DNA from: Rhabdornis inornatus
Taxonomy: Eukaryota; Chordata; Aves; Passeriformes; Rhabdornithidae
NCBI GenBank assembly: GCA_013397075.1
Contig: VWZS01009947.1
Location: 62,001-126,000, forward strand
DNA: 64,000 nt
Reading direction: 5' to 3'
A program made the position numbers and the translations under genes. The notes beneath the pieces are model-generated. The model made no database searches, was not told where the DNA came from, and saw only the letters and a program-made list of their open reading frames with translations. This document shows, one piece after another, positions 24,446 to 36,100 of this stretch (its first letter is position 1; each line of letters opens with the position of its first letter).

Positions 24446-27400
24446 GGCAAACCCTTCATTGATTTACAATGCTCTCGGTACAATGCTCCTGGCTTTCAAA
24501 TACACAGCATCTACCTTTGCCTTCAGGATACCTTCAAATTCTAGTGCACAGGCATCTATGCACTAGGGAAAGGAATGAACTGACAAGAGGGTCTTTGCCC
24601 TGTGGAGACTCCCTGGTCAACACTGGAGTGAATATGGTGAACAAAGTAGTGTATCAGCCCCAATCCTTGGAATGGCTTCACTTTACATTCCCTGTTTGTC
24701 TGTTTGTTTACCAGCAAGTCCTTCCAATTATCCCTTCCCCAAAGAAACAAAACATTGTATTTTTTTGCCCACTAGCACTGTTTTTTTCTGCCTATATAAT
24801 TTTTTATTTAATTAGTAATTATTGTAAGGCTGCCCTGGTAATTCTTACTTTGGTTATCAATTCTGCCAAGCTTGCACCTCCCAGCTGTTGCATAGAATGT
24901 TCTCCAGCTTTACACACACTACCCCTTATACCTATCCCAGATTAGAGTGGGCGATTGGCACATGTATTACTCCCCCTTTTTTACCTCTAGTTCTACAGTT
25001 CCACCTGTTTACCACAGTTTCTCATTTTGTTTTCTTGTTAGGAGCATCATATTTCAGAACTAGCTATCTGCACACCACCCTTAGCACATTTTATTGTGGA
25101 TATTACACATTTTCTGTACATGAAGTTGAAAAAAATGGGCCTTATGGTAGAGATAATAATCTATTACCTGGCATTGTCAACCTCCTTTACTATGGTTCCC
25201 TCTGGAGTGATTCAGCCCCATTGCTGGTGCAACACAATTTTCGTAATGTTCAGCTCTGGCGTCCCTGTTCTGACCATCTAAATGATGAAATCTTCTTCTT
25301 CTTCTTCTTTTCCTCTTTTTTTTTTCCCCCATTTAAGTTAGGTGATTTTAGGGTGAAAGATAGAAATGATGGTGAGACACTGGTGTTCTTGTCCAGCTCC
25401 AACAGCTATTCTGCATTACCATGGGCAAAACATTGTTTCCACTTCTACAATAAAATACTAAAGTTATGTAGTCCCCAAAGACTCTGAGATCTCTAAGGAG
25501 GGGGTGTGACAGATATTCAGAATAGCTACTGTTGGACATTTCTTTGAGACTTCCTTTCACCCTTGCATTTTAATTGTGTCCAGCATAAGATGGTTGCTGA
25601 TTCATAGAACCTTCATGGACATGCTTATGGTGGCAACATGCAAGAGGAGCCATGCCATGAACAGAAATACTAGGATATCTGGAGGGGTCAAAGGAAAGGG
25701 TGGAGAATGTGACAACAGCTGAGACTAAGCTGTTCAGTGCTGAAAATCCTGAACACTCACAAGATGGAACATTCTGTGCCACACAAGACAAATATATGGT
25801 AAGCTGGTATTTTATGTTTTAGTTTATATCCTGGTATCTTCTAAGGAAAGCATTGAAGGTCAGCTCTGACTCAATGGATAATACTTCAGTTTTCTTGTGC
25901 TGCAGTGAGAAACTATCCTCCACAGCCAGTCACGGTAACAAATCTCACTTTTGAGAGCCACTGTCAGTCTCATTGCAAAAAGAAAAGACATCATTTTACG
26001 TTCTCATTCCTTGAGTTTCAGTTTATCTCAGAACTCCCATGAATCAGAATTTTTAAAGGACCAAAATTAGTAAATATAATAATTTCTTATTCAAAACAGT
26101 GTTTCAACTATGATTCATGTTGGGGAATGTATATATTAGTAAAATAGAAGCATTCTACTTAAGTAAAAAAAGAAAATTCCCTGTATTTTCTTCCTTTGGA
26201 TATGCTCTCTCACATCCAGCGCCCCCACTCTCAGTGTATATGCAGAAACATACATTTCTCCTGCTGCTGGTTCTGGCAGGGACTTTTAAAGATGGGCTTT
26301 CTTTCTTTTCCCATGGGACAGTGCATACAGGAGAGGAAAAGATTTTACAAAAGGAGTCTTTGTAAGTGGGTAGTAGATAACCTGATGGCTTAGCCCGTAA
26401 GACATTGTATTTATACTCTCTGGAAAAAGGAAATGCTGTGAACCTATTTTGCTCTTCTTAGACCAAGAAAGACGCCACTGGCTAATAAAGAGAGAAAAAT
26501 AAGATACTTATAGGCTGATAATGTTGTCTAGAGAGGTTTACATAATATTAGAACACTGATGTCCAGAAAGGAAGGACAATCTTTCTTCCTTCCCCGAATT
26601 AAAAGGAATTTTCTTCTCTTAATGTCCTTTGCAACTTAATTGATAAATCCTTTCTCCTTCAACCTAATTTCACTAGTGGTTGGTATGTGTGTCACATCCC
26701 TAGCATTTGCTCCCTGTGCTGAAGTAGAGAAATATTCAGAAAATGAAAAATTACTGAAGACAAGAAAGATTCTGAAAGGTGAAAGAATCTGCAAGCTTAT
26801 CCCATTTACCTGGATCTCCCAAGAGTGCAACATTTAAATGGATGTGTGAAGATTTTCTGGAGGCATTCCAGCATGACTGGGTTTTGCTTAGACAGAGACC
26901 AGGCACTGATGTATTTCTGTGCTGATCAAAACCAAAAAATAATGTAAGCGGGAGGTAATACAAGTCTTTGTTTTTGTTTGTCAGCCTCAAAGCAGCTTGA
27001 AGTTTGGCCTGAATTTTGAATAAATGCTCAGGTTTTTGTATTTTATTAACTCAGAGCAGTTAATCTAGTCTTAACAGCACATTCCACATTTCCATATAAA
27101 AGAGAAGAATTCTGAGACATGCCCTCCCTGCACTTACTCTGTTCTTTGGCTGCCAGAAGTTCTGGAATAATTAGCAGCTCCTTATTTTCTTCTTATTTCA
27201 TCTCTTTTTCTGTCCAGATTTAAAAGATTGGTGCATCCTCTCTTTTGATTTGTTTTTCTTTGCCAGGTAGTGTACTGGATACAGAGTAGAACTGTAGAGT
27301 AAGTCTGGGAACGTGTTTTTTTTACTGGAAGTATGTGGGCAGCTAGCTGTAAGATATTCAGGAAGACTCCTGGGACAGGGTCCCGCACTAGGTGGTGGGA

Positions 27401-29119
27401 GTACCCATTAATTATTGTGAGTACACTATAGGTATTGGCTTCATTTTGTCTGGTAGATTATTGCTGCTATCCCCAGTAAATGGGCCAAAACAATCTCTGC
27501 TTTGAAAGGGTGAGACTGTGAGCAGGGAGCAGGACCCCGTGAGCTGACCACAGAACAGGGACCATTCATTGTTTAGTCATGGGTGGGACCCTTCTCTCCC
27601 TCTTCCAATTAACACCTGCTTTGAGGTGACACAGTGAGGACAATACAACTGCAGCAATTCTGGGAAGGCTGTTTAAGAGAGACCAGGGTGTAAGCTCGTA
27701 GGCACAAGGATACCCAGTAGCAGGAAGCTGCTGTGAGAGCAGAAGACAAGGAGCCAGGAATGACCCCTTGAAGAGAGCACATGAGGCAGAGCAAACAAGG
27801 TTTTGCCTCTGCCCAGGGATGTTCCTCATTGTAGAAGCATCACAAGGGTTACCGTGACATCCATACTGGTTTAATCCTGTGCTCTGCATTAATAACCTGA
27901 CTCTATCTAGGCAGCTTCCCAGGAGCCTTTTACAAGTATGACCAGGAAAAGCCTATGCATGTGTGCCAGAGTGGTATCCTGCCAACGCGGGAGCAGTTGC
28001 TGCATAACTGAGATGACAAAACCTGCTTTCAGCTGCCAAACAGCTTGGGCTGGCTGAGTCTCTGCGGGGGCCGGAGTCCCAGCAAGCAGGCTTGGGGATA
28101 CTCCGTGACTGCTGTAAGTCAGGCACCCAGCAGACATTTCCAGTGAAAGAATCCGATTTAACATGGGCATTACCTGCTAGGGCTGCGCTGGGAACTGTCG
28201 GAGGAGATGAGTTTTGGCTGATGTGCTCAGTACACTTGGTAAAGGGCAAGGCAAGCAAAGGCTAGGCAGACTAATAGCTGTGATAGTGTATCATGTATCC
28301 ATGATTACTTTTGCTAGTCTGGGAAAGATACATACTTATTTATGCCAAGATAACTAATGGCTGAGCTCTCATTTCCTTTGCTGTTGGTCTCGAGAAGATT
28401 GGACTTGTCTTGTTCCTACTGCTGCCTGCAGATTTAGCTGTGAAAAAGCAGATGACAGAAGTCTGGATTTCAATAGTAAGCAGAGCTCCCATATGAAGCA
28501 CAAATATTTCAGTGTTGTAATTAGAGCACACTAAGAGAGTGTGGTGAGCAAATAATTTTTATTAGTATCATTAATTTGCTTGTTTTAGGAGGAAAAAATA
28601 CAAAATGTGCTTTTTAATGTTTTAATTGCCTTCTGATATACTGCTGTAGGTACATAGAAAAGGTAGAATGAACAGAGGCAAAAGCTAAAAGGAAGCTGGA
28701 AGCCATCTCAAGAGGCACTCTTAGCCTTTAACTCCAAAGCAGAATCAGCTATACTTAAAGCAATCCTGTCAGGCATTTGTGTTATCTGTTCTTCAAGAAA
28801 TTAAAAGAAAAGATAGAACTGCTTCCCATGGGAAACTTCTGCAGTCCTTAGCTAACATTAAAATTAGAAAATTTCCTTTAGTTACCAAGGAATTGCCTCC
28901 TGTCCTGTCCAGCAGGTGCCTAGACAGATTAATCCTTTATTCCTTGCAGGAAGATTTTGTATTCCACATAATGTTTTTGTGATGGTTTTTATTTGAGATG
29001 ATTAATTCCTTTTTCCCTTCATTTTTTCTCCTTTAGTCTTTGTTTTCTCTGATTGGGTCATATTGTTTAGATCTCTGGCCATCTGAATCTCATTGCTCTT
29101 CTCAGACCAAATGTTCCTT
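24446..29119. other. Unassigned sequence with long open frames, polypyrimidine tract and GC-richer patch
   Basis: The + frame 24888-25487 is open for 199 codons and overlaps another of 158 codons (24469-24945). Neither resembles a protein I know: there are no recognisable domains, one internal phenylalanine run, and composition that simply reflects a T- and C-rich strand poor in stop codons. A polypyrimidine tract lies at 25290-25332. 27440-28260 is GC-richer, with a cluster of CpGs near 27985-28200. No mobile element recognised. Confidence 0.5.
25290..25332 (+). repeat. Polypyrimidine (CTT/T) tract
   Basis: CTT triplets followed by a T run and a C run, all pyrimidine for about 40 bases on the + strand. 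Such mirror-type homopurine-homopyrimidine tracts can form triplex DNA and are prone to slippage. This explains the phenylalanine run in the overlapping open frame. Confidence 0.8.
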
Positions 29120-29605
29120 GCTCTTCTTGAACTATGATACCTGAAACAAGAGTCAGTATCCCACATGAGATCTTATGTCTAGAAAGATTATTTTCAGTGC
29201 CATAGATCATTTTCTTGTTCATACACTTAATGATGACATTCAATTTTGGGGACTTTTAATTTCCATAATATGCCATAATTGATTGAAATTCCCTTTGTGA
29301 CCCACTGTGCTCCTAAGAGCATCTCTTGGCCAGTTGTTCTGTCCTGCCTGAAGTGAAGTTTTCCTGCCTAACTTGCAGGGCTGTGTTGCACCAGAGTTTA
29401 TTGAATGATAATTTAATTTTTTAATTCCAGACTGCTTTTACTTTTTGCAAAGATCACTTTTTATCCTGTTAATGTTTTCTAGAGTGCTGTAACTCCCCTC
29501 AGCTTTACTCCCCTCAGCTTTATGTCATCTGCACGTTTAGCAAGTGCACTCTATTCCATCACTGGGTCTATGAAATGAAGTAGAGACAGCAGGACAATAC
29601 CAGAC
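29120..29605 (-). mobile_element. Very old CR1-type LINE fragment
   Basis: Antisense CR1 features read on the + strand: 'tttattgaatgataatttaa' like the 'cttattgaatttcat' block, 'gcaaagatcactttttatcctg' like the 'tcaagatccctttgaattctg' block, then 'ctcagctttatgtcatctgcacgtttagcaagtgcactctattccatcactgggtc'. The last matches the conserved 'cccagctttgtgtcatccgcaaactttaataagtgcactctattccatcatccag' segment, the antisense of the RT region near FADDTKL. It runs on the minus strand. A 15-bp local duplication of 'actcccctcagcttt' occurs at about 29490-29520. Confidence 0.65.
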
Positions 29606-31985
29606 TCTCTGAAACCATACTTGAGACATGTTCTAGTATGACAGAGGACTACTAACTGATGTTGCTAAGACAGATCTGTAATAATGCATAACCACTGCTT
29701 AAAAGTATGTGGTGAGCCTGCCTCTTGAGAAAAATCTGAAATACTACTCATTTCTTAAAATGAACCTGAAACAAACATATTGTTAAAAAGTCAATGGTAA
29801 GCATTGGACTAAACTAACTCAAGCCACTGATCTTTTTTCCCCAAAGTAGAAGTGAACCTTAACAGTTTTCGACAACTTTGTGGATCTCAGACTGGAAGAA
29901 AATGGAAATTTGCAAAGAGATCCAAAATAAATCATAAGTTAAAAAACATTGATTTAATTCCCTTCATACAGGAGTATACTGTGAGCTGTATTTCTTTAGC
30001 TAACCCATGAAAATGCAAGGAGACACTGAAAAAAATCCCATCCTAGGTCAAGCCAAGGTACAGAATATTGAGGGAAGGAAATGTTAGCATGTGCTGCAGC
30101 CAAAGATGGATAGGCTCAGGCTCCTTAGTCACCCTCTCACCTAAATGAAGAGTCTGGGACTCAGTTCACTTTGTCCTTTGTCCTCATTTCAACCCCATCT
30201 GCTCCTGCTTCTCCATCCACATAAAGTGGAAGAAGAGAGATTTCTCCCTTGGGCATATTTTGGTGTTTAAGTGAACTCACAGCCTGAAGTTTGTACTTGC
30301 CCTGTTTTTGTGTGAGACTACCCTTTTCCATCTCTCAAATCACAGCAAAATTGAATTGAAAGAGCAAGAGCAAGTACAGCACTCAGTATCTTCAAGTCCC
30401 TCCTAAAAGCAAATATAACTATGTAAGGAAGATCATTCTGTTGCCATTACACTACTTCAAATTATGGATCAAGTTTGACATTGTGGATTTGAAGCAGAGA
30501 ATAAACATTATCCCTTCTTTAATAGCAAAAAATATGTAAAGCTAGCTTTTGAGGTATCCTTTTACATGGACAGATAGCAAAGCTCCACGTGATGATCTTC
30601 AGGACTCTGGAGAATGTGTAGAGGGATGTTTCTAGTCAATGCTGCTGAAAACACAACACACCCCTGAGCCTTTCAAACGTTTTTTGCAGGGACTGACAGC
30701 CATCAGCTTCTTAGAAGCAATCTAGGGAAGGGAGTGTGTAGCAGAATGCAACTCTCTCACCTGCTAGTTCCTATTATTTTGTTGAACTATAAAAGGGAAC
30801 AGACTTAGAGGATCACTTAAGGGAGTTAGACAAGTTTGAGTATCAGGACTGCAGCTGAAATGTGGATTTTTAATGCTTGTTTCAGAATTGTGTTTTTTTC
30901 CTCTCCCTTAATTTAGTAACAATTCTACAGTTGCCACAACTGGCAGATTGTTTATAATTCATTACCTAAGATCTTATCTGACTGATTTTATTATTATTTT
31001 TAATCTTTCATTCTCTTCTTCCTTCTCTGAATTTCAGACAGAGACAACTGTTCTCAAGGGAGATTAGCAAACTGGTCCACAAAAACTGAAAGTGACCCTG
31101 AATGCTAATCCATCTGAACCTGCTGGTAGTTTCAGGGTGTTTAAGGGTTTAGGGATATTTGCATGGTGGGAGCTCAACTATGCAGAGGACATTTTTATCA
31201 GCACAGCACTGGCAGTCTTAGTGGATGGGATCTAGCTGGGGGATAATCTTAAAATCAGATAAATCTAAACTCCAAACATATTTAGGATGAGCCCAACAAG
31301 CCTTCCACTTCAATAATTGCTGCCATCATGAGGATGGCACTTGCCAGAATCAAAACCCTTCCCATGACTAAACCTAATATTCTTAAAGGAGAAAAAACAG
31401 GCTAAAGGACCAAACCTCAGGTAGATTTCCTTTATGGTGGAGAAATGTTGGAGGCTCCTAGGAAAAAAACAACTCACAGAGGGTCTGTGTAACATTTCAC
31501 ATCTGCAGCAGAGCACAGAAGGGCAGCTGTGTCTCTGCAGAGGGGCAGGAAGGCTTCACTTATGGGCATAGCACACTGAATGAACAGACCTCACTTCTTT
31601 TCAGTACCATTAGTTGCACATCCCCAGTAAGTAATGCTAATTTATACAGAGCTGCCTAATGAAATCAGTGCCCATGCAATGATCTTATGCTTTACAACTA
31701 CTGCTTAAGGCTATTTGACCATACTTTCCAAAGGTCAGTGCACAAAATCATAGCTGAAAGAAAAAAGGACCATAGTTATTTGCTCTGTCCAATAAGAATT
31801 GTGGTGACCTTCCTTTCAAAATGGTCTTAACCTGGTTATTATTGATATGCTTGAAGTTTTCTATAAGCACAGATGCTTTTCTGTGATGCAGATGAAGAAT
31901 TACAGCTCCTTTGCACTTCCATCTGCAATTGTGGTTCCTGTTTTTCAACTGACTTAGATTAAAAAGAACGGCTCCTTCTTTGCAG
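29606..31985. other. Unassigned non-coding sequence
   Basis: No gene or repeat family recognised. A strong acceptor-like 'cacttcttttcag' at 31604 with a donor-like 'cccca|GTAAGT' at 31627 encloses only 22 nt, and the frame compatible with the downstream exon chain contains a stop. Confidence 0.5.
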
Positions 31986-32036
31986 AAAGTAAATATTCAG
32001 CATCAATGACAATAAAACCAGTCACAGTTTCTCCTG
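31986..32036 (+). other. Exon-like block A of a candidate spliced transcript
   Basis: Acceptor 'ggctccttctttgcag' precedes and donor 'cctg|GTAAGG' follows this 51-nt block. Only the frame starting at the third base is open (16 codons and one spare base). It contains an ATG at 32006-32008 in that frame, in a weak start context. The single base left over joins exactly with the two leading bases needed by block B. There is no recognised protein similarity. It may be a coding exon, a non-coding RNA exon, or chance. Confidence 0.28.
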
Positions 32037-32484
32037 GTAAGGCTGCTGTTGGAGGAAGCTGTGATGCTGAGAAACCAGCCCTCAGTAGGAGCCCCCGTGC
32101 CTGGGCTGGGAGCTACACCCAGGCCCAAGCAGGAGCTATGAATAGCTGCATGTAGACTAAGTTATGATTATGACCCATGGGAAAATACATGTGTTTTCCA
32201 AGGGACCACAGATGAAGTTCAGAAAAGGTTATTTGTAGCCCCTCCAACCCTTGTGCCCGGAGCATGTGACAGCTGAGATTTATAATTACTAACTGAATGC
32301 ATGCCAACATCATAGTGGGAATTAAGCCAAATGCTTTGCTGAAATTTTTCCTGCAGCCTCTGGGTTTTGTTTTGTTCTACTGTTTCCACGCGATCTTAGA
32401 CACTGTAAATTTCTTGTTTATTTGTAAAGCTTGAAGTCTGAGTTGCTATAACCAATTTTTTTTTCCTATCTTTGTGACTTACAG

Positions 32485-32540
32485 AATGGAATCACAATGC
32501 TATTGTGTCCATAAGAAAGTTACTGATCGTTTTTTATGAG
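32485..32540 (+). other. Exon-like block B of a candidate spliced transcript
   Basis: The acceptor 'tttttcctatctttgtgacttacag' and donor 'tgag|GTAAGTCA' are both close to the vertebrate consensus. The block is 56 nt. Two frames contain stops; the third (two leading bases, then 18 complete codons starting TGG AAT) is open and is the frame that block A supplies. The gap to block A is 448 bp and to block C 492 bp, ordinary sizes for short avian introns. I recognise no protein domain in the translation. Confidence 0.3.
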
Positions 32541-33032
32541 GTAAGTCAGTGGTTTGGAGTCTTTGAGCTACAGGGGTTGTCTGTTAATTTATGTTTGACA
32601 AACCTCTATAGGTAATGGAAACCAGGAGTCATCTTATGCTGAGCAACACAGTACTGTCTAAATCAGCCAGTGGAGATACTTGTCTGTCCTTACAGGGGGG
32701 AACCAGGCAGACAGCTTCTTCTGCACACTCATTTCTAGGTGGGTAATACTAAGGGAGATGAACCCAAACTTGTAGATAGTAGCTAAAATCTGTGAAGACA
32801 CATAAAGATGAAGAAGCTCTCGGTGATTTTGATGAACCATTGAATTTTGATGATTCCCTTGTGTCTCCAGATGTCAAATAACCCTAAGAAATCTGAATTT
32901 ATTTTTATAAATACTTCAAGTACATATTTCAAGCTTCTGGATGTTAATATTGGCCAAACGAATAACGATTATGATGGTGATGATGATGATAAGTTATCAC
33001 AAAGTCTGTTGTAATTCTGTTCTGTTCTTCAG

Positions 33033-33113
33033 CACAACGTCCTCACTGAAACCAAGCAGAGAACAGTCTGTGGAAAATCTTCCCTTTTAAGCCACTGGTG
33101 CTGGTCTCCTCTG
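33033..33113 (+). other. Exon-like block C of a candidate spliced transcript
   Basis: The acceptor 'ttctgttctgttcttcag' and donor 'ctctg|GTAAGTGA' flank an 81-nt block, an exact multiple of three. Read in phase 0 from block B it is open for 27 codons (starting CAC AAC GTC). With A and B this makes 62 open codons across three splice-flanked blocks. A further acceptor-like 'tatatttcttag' at 33379 could lead into a terminal exon with a stop after about 17 codons, but that is weaker. No similarity to a known protein is recognised. Confidence 0.3.
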
Positions 33114-36100
33114 GTAAGTGAGATTCCTGGGAATGTACAGTATGGGGAAGGCTTCCAATGTGATTATGCAAGTTTAGAGATGAACAGAGGGTGGCAATAT
33201 TTAGATCCTAAAAAAGAGAGAAAAAGAGACACTCTTGAAAAATGGTGTCTTTAAGAAGTCTAATTTAAAATAATTTAAAAAGTCTACTTATTTGGCTTAT
33301 CCACAGACCTTTCACAACAGTTGCAAGACATTTATTCACAGTGGGTTGTGACCATCTTATCTGAGGGTATATTTCTTAGCGGCACCTTTTCAGCCTTTAT
33401 ACTACCTGCATATATTGCATGGATAGGGATTAACAAAGCCTAGATCTCAAAATCAGCCTCAGTCAAAAGGGGTGGGAGGATATACCTTTGAAGTAAAATA
33501 CAGTATTATGAGGCTTAGGAGTCTTTATATAAAGAATGAGGAATCATTCTCCAAGACAAAGAGACTGTATCATTAATGTGTCTAAATGCGGTATAGATAT
33601 GTAAAAAACACCCTGTTTTAGTTTCACTTCTGAAACATCATAATCTGATTGATGATCTCTAGCTTCTTATATTCAAATCAGTATGAGATGTGAGCTGAGT
33701 GTCTTAAAAATGAAACACTGGTCAAAAATACTGAAACTAAAGTCTCAGGGTAGTTTCCATCCTCAAATCTCTCTTCATTCAAACCATAACTTTCCAGAAA
33801 TTTGCTTTAGACTGCCAATAACATCTTTCTTTTTGATTTTGATTTTTTTTTAATAGAATAAAATAGTTTTCAGTTTGAGGAAAAATGCAAGAGACTATAT
33901 CTATTTTTTTTCTCTCTCCTTTTGTGTTTTCATTATCCACTACATGGATGGGTTATCTCTAGACTACAAGAGAACATGTATGTTATTTGGAAGATTAAGT
34001 TAAAGGCAGGATAAGAATAAGGTGAAAATGCTTCTAAAGGGACTACTAAAGCAACGTAGAGGTGATGTAGATATCAGATATACATAGAGAAAACAAATGG
34101 AAAAATTGAAAGCAGAAGTAGTAAGGAAAGGCAAAGAAGGAAAGATAGAAACTGGATGAGGAAAGTTGTGGATAATTCGTGGAAATATAATTGAAAATAT
34201 GCCCGAATTCATATACTTAAATGTTCCACATTAAAATTGTGTAGAAAACCCTAACCAGTATTTTGTAGAATATTGTTCACTTTGACTTCACAATCTTCGT
34301 GTGTTTACATCAGTAATGTACAATACATAATGTGCCAGTCCTATACAAAGTGAAAATAGGACTTTGAATAGAATATAGAATCGCAATGTGTGAAAGAACT
34401 TAGAAAGCATACATTTTAAAAGTTTACTTTTACAAAACCAAACATACAGCTAAGAGATTTTTCAATGGTCCATGTCCCTTTTTCCTAGTTTGTGCAATGG
34501 GGTTTCTTTTTCTTGTTTGACATGTCTTACTTAACTTTACTTGTATTGCCCCATGTTTCAAAAGAATGGGTCTGAAATACCTTTTCTCTGCATTTTTTAG
34601 ACAGAACAAGAGGAAAAAAGAAAATATTTGTTGAGACTGAAATAATCTAGTCAGAAACCACAAACAGGAGTGCTTTTGCTGCATCATACCCAGGATTCTT
34701 CTCCCAGAAAGGATGGTGAAATGCTGGACATGTGCTTCAGCTCCTGAGACACATGGAGTTGCAGGGCATCCAGGCAGTTCTTCAAAGGACAGCCTTTATG
34801 GTCTTAAAGTATTCACACCTAATCTTGAATAAGGCTTGGTATGGATATTCAAAGGTTACTGGTATTTTGTGCAGCAGGCATTTGAAATTTTCCCTTTCCT
34901 CTACTCTTCCTCACATTGCTTATACCAGCTCAAAGGGTAGGAAAAAATGTTGCAGAAGAGAAATTCTTATCTTTTTAATTGAGGTTGAGAACAGCAGGAT
35001 CTAATGCTGATGTCTGGAAAAAAGAAAGGGACACATCTGAGAAGTTATTAGATCAAGTTCTCACAATGCAGAACACAAGAATATTAGAAATGGGAAAGGC
35101 AGAAAACCTGTGGATGGACTGAGACACCTGATTGTCATTTTGCAAATACTAACAGTCCAGGAAGAGGACTGTATTTGGCAGTATTTGGGTCAAAAATTCC
35201 TGAGAAAGATAGAAGCTGATTCCAGATGCTTCTGTTCTTCTACCTACCAATGATTTTGCTGTCAGCTCTGAATAGATCTATTAGCAAGTAGTGTTTTGAA
35301 TTTATAAATCCATTCATGCCTAATCTTTTCTTCCAGGAAAGCTCACATTGGTTCCAGTTTTCACAATATGACATTTACTCATGAGAAGTCTGTGGAATTT
35401 TCCTCTGCCTTGTAAAAGAGGCTGTCATGGGAAGCAGGGCTACTTAGTACCTTAAAGGAGGAATTCCTTCACTATCTGGGAAAAGTATTCCTGTGCCATA
35501 GTGAAAATTAGATTAGTATGTTACCATTTTAGAAAAGAGATTTTTAATTTTAGTCTTTCAACTTGCACACAGGCACACTGTGAGGAGTGTCCTGCACATC
35601 CTGATTTGTTGAGTGGCTACTTGCTTCTGGCCAGATGTCTACCAGCATTTCAAAGCTAGAGACCTTAGTAAATGCAGCCCATAACTCCTAGTCATTGAGG
35701 TTTTCTTCAGAAAGTTCTTGGTTTCTCCCAGCTCCCACTATGTTTAATTCTATATGAAAGCACTGAAAATGGACAAATGAGAGATGTCAGTGATAATTCT
35801 TGGGGAACTATGAAAGCCTGACACTTTCCATTGTTCCAGCAGACAGCTCCAACTATTTAACCTTGCTTTTTGGGACTAAAAGAGAGCAGGAGTCGGTTAG
35901 GATTTGCCTTGTCTCTGCTCTTAGCATTTGGCAAAAATAGTTCCCATTGGGAGAAATTTTAAATGGACAGATTTCCATGCTTCAGATCCTGATGGTCTGG
36001 ATATTCTGGAAGGATGAAATTTGGGTTGGGGTTGTTTTTGTGAGTTTTTTGGTGGAGCAAAGAATGAAGAAGGGAGTGGTTTGTATCTTTTTCTTGTTGG

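Noticed and set aside
31605..31626. 22-nt splice-flanked block upstream of the candidate exon chain
   Set aside because: The frame needed to join block A contains a stop codon; could only be a non-coding exon.
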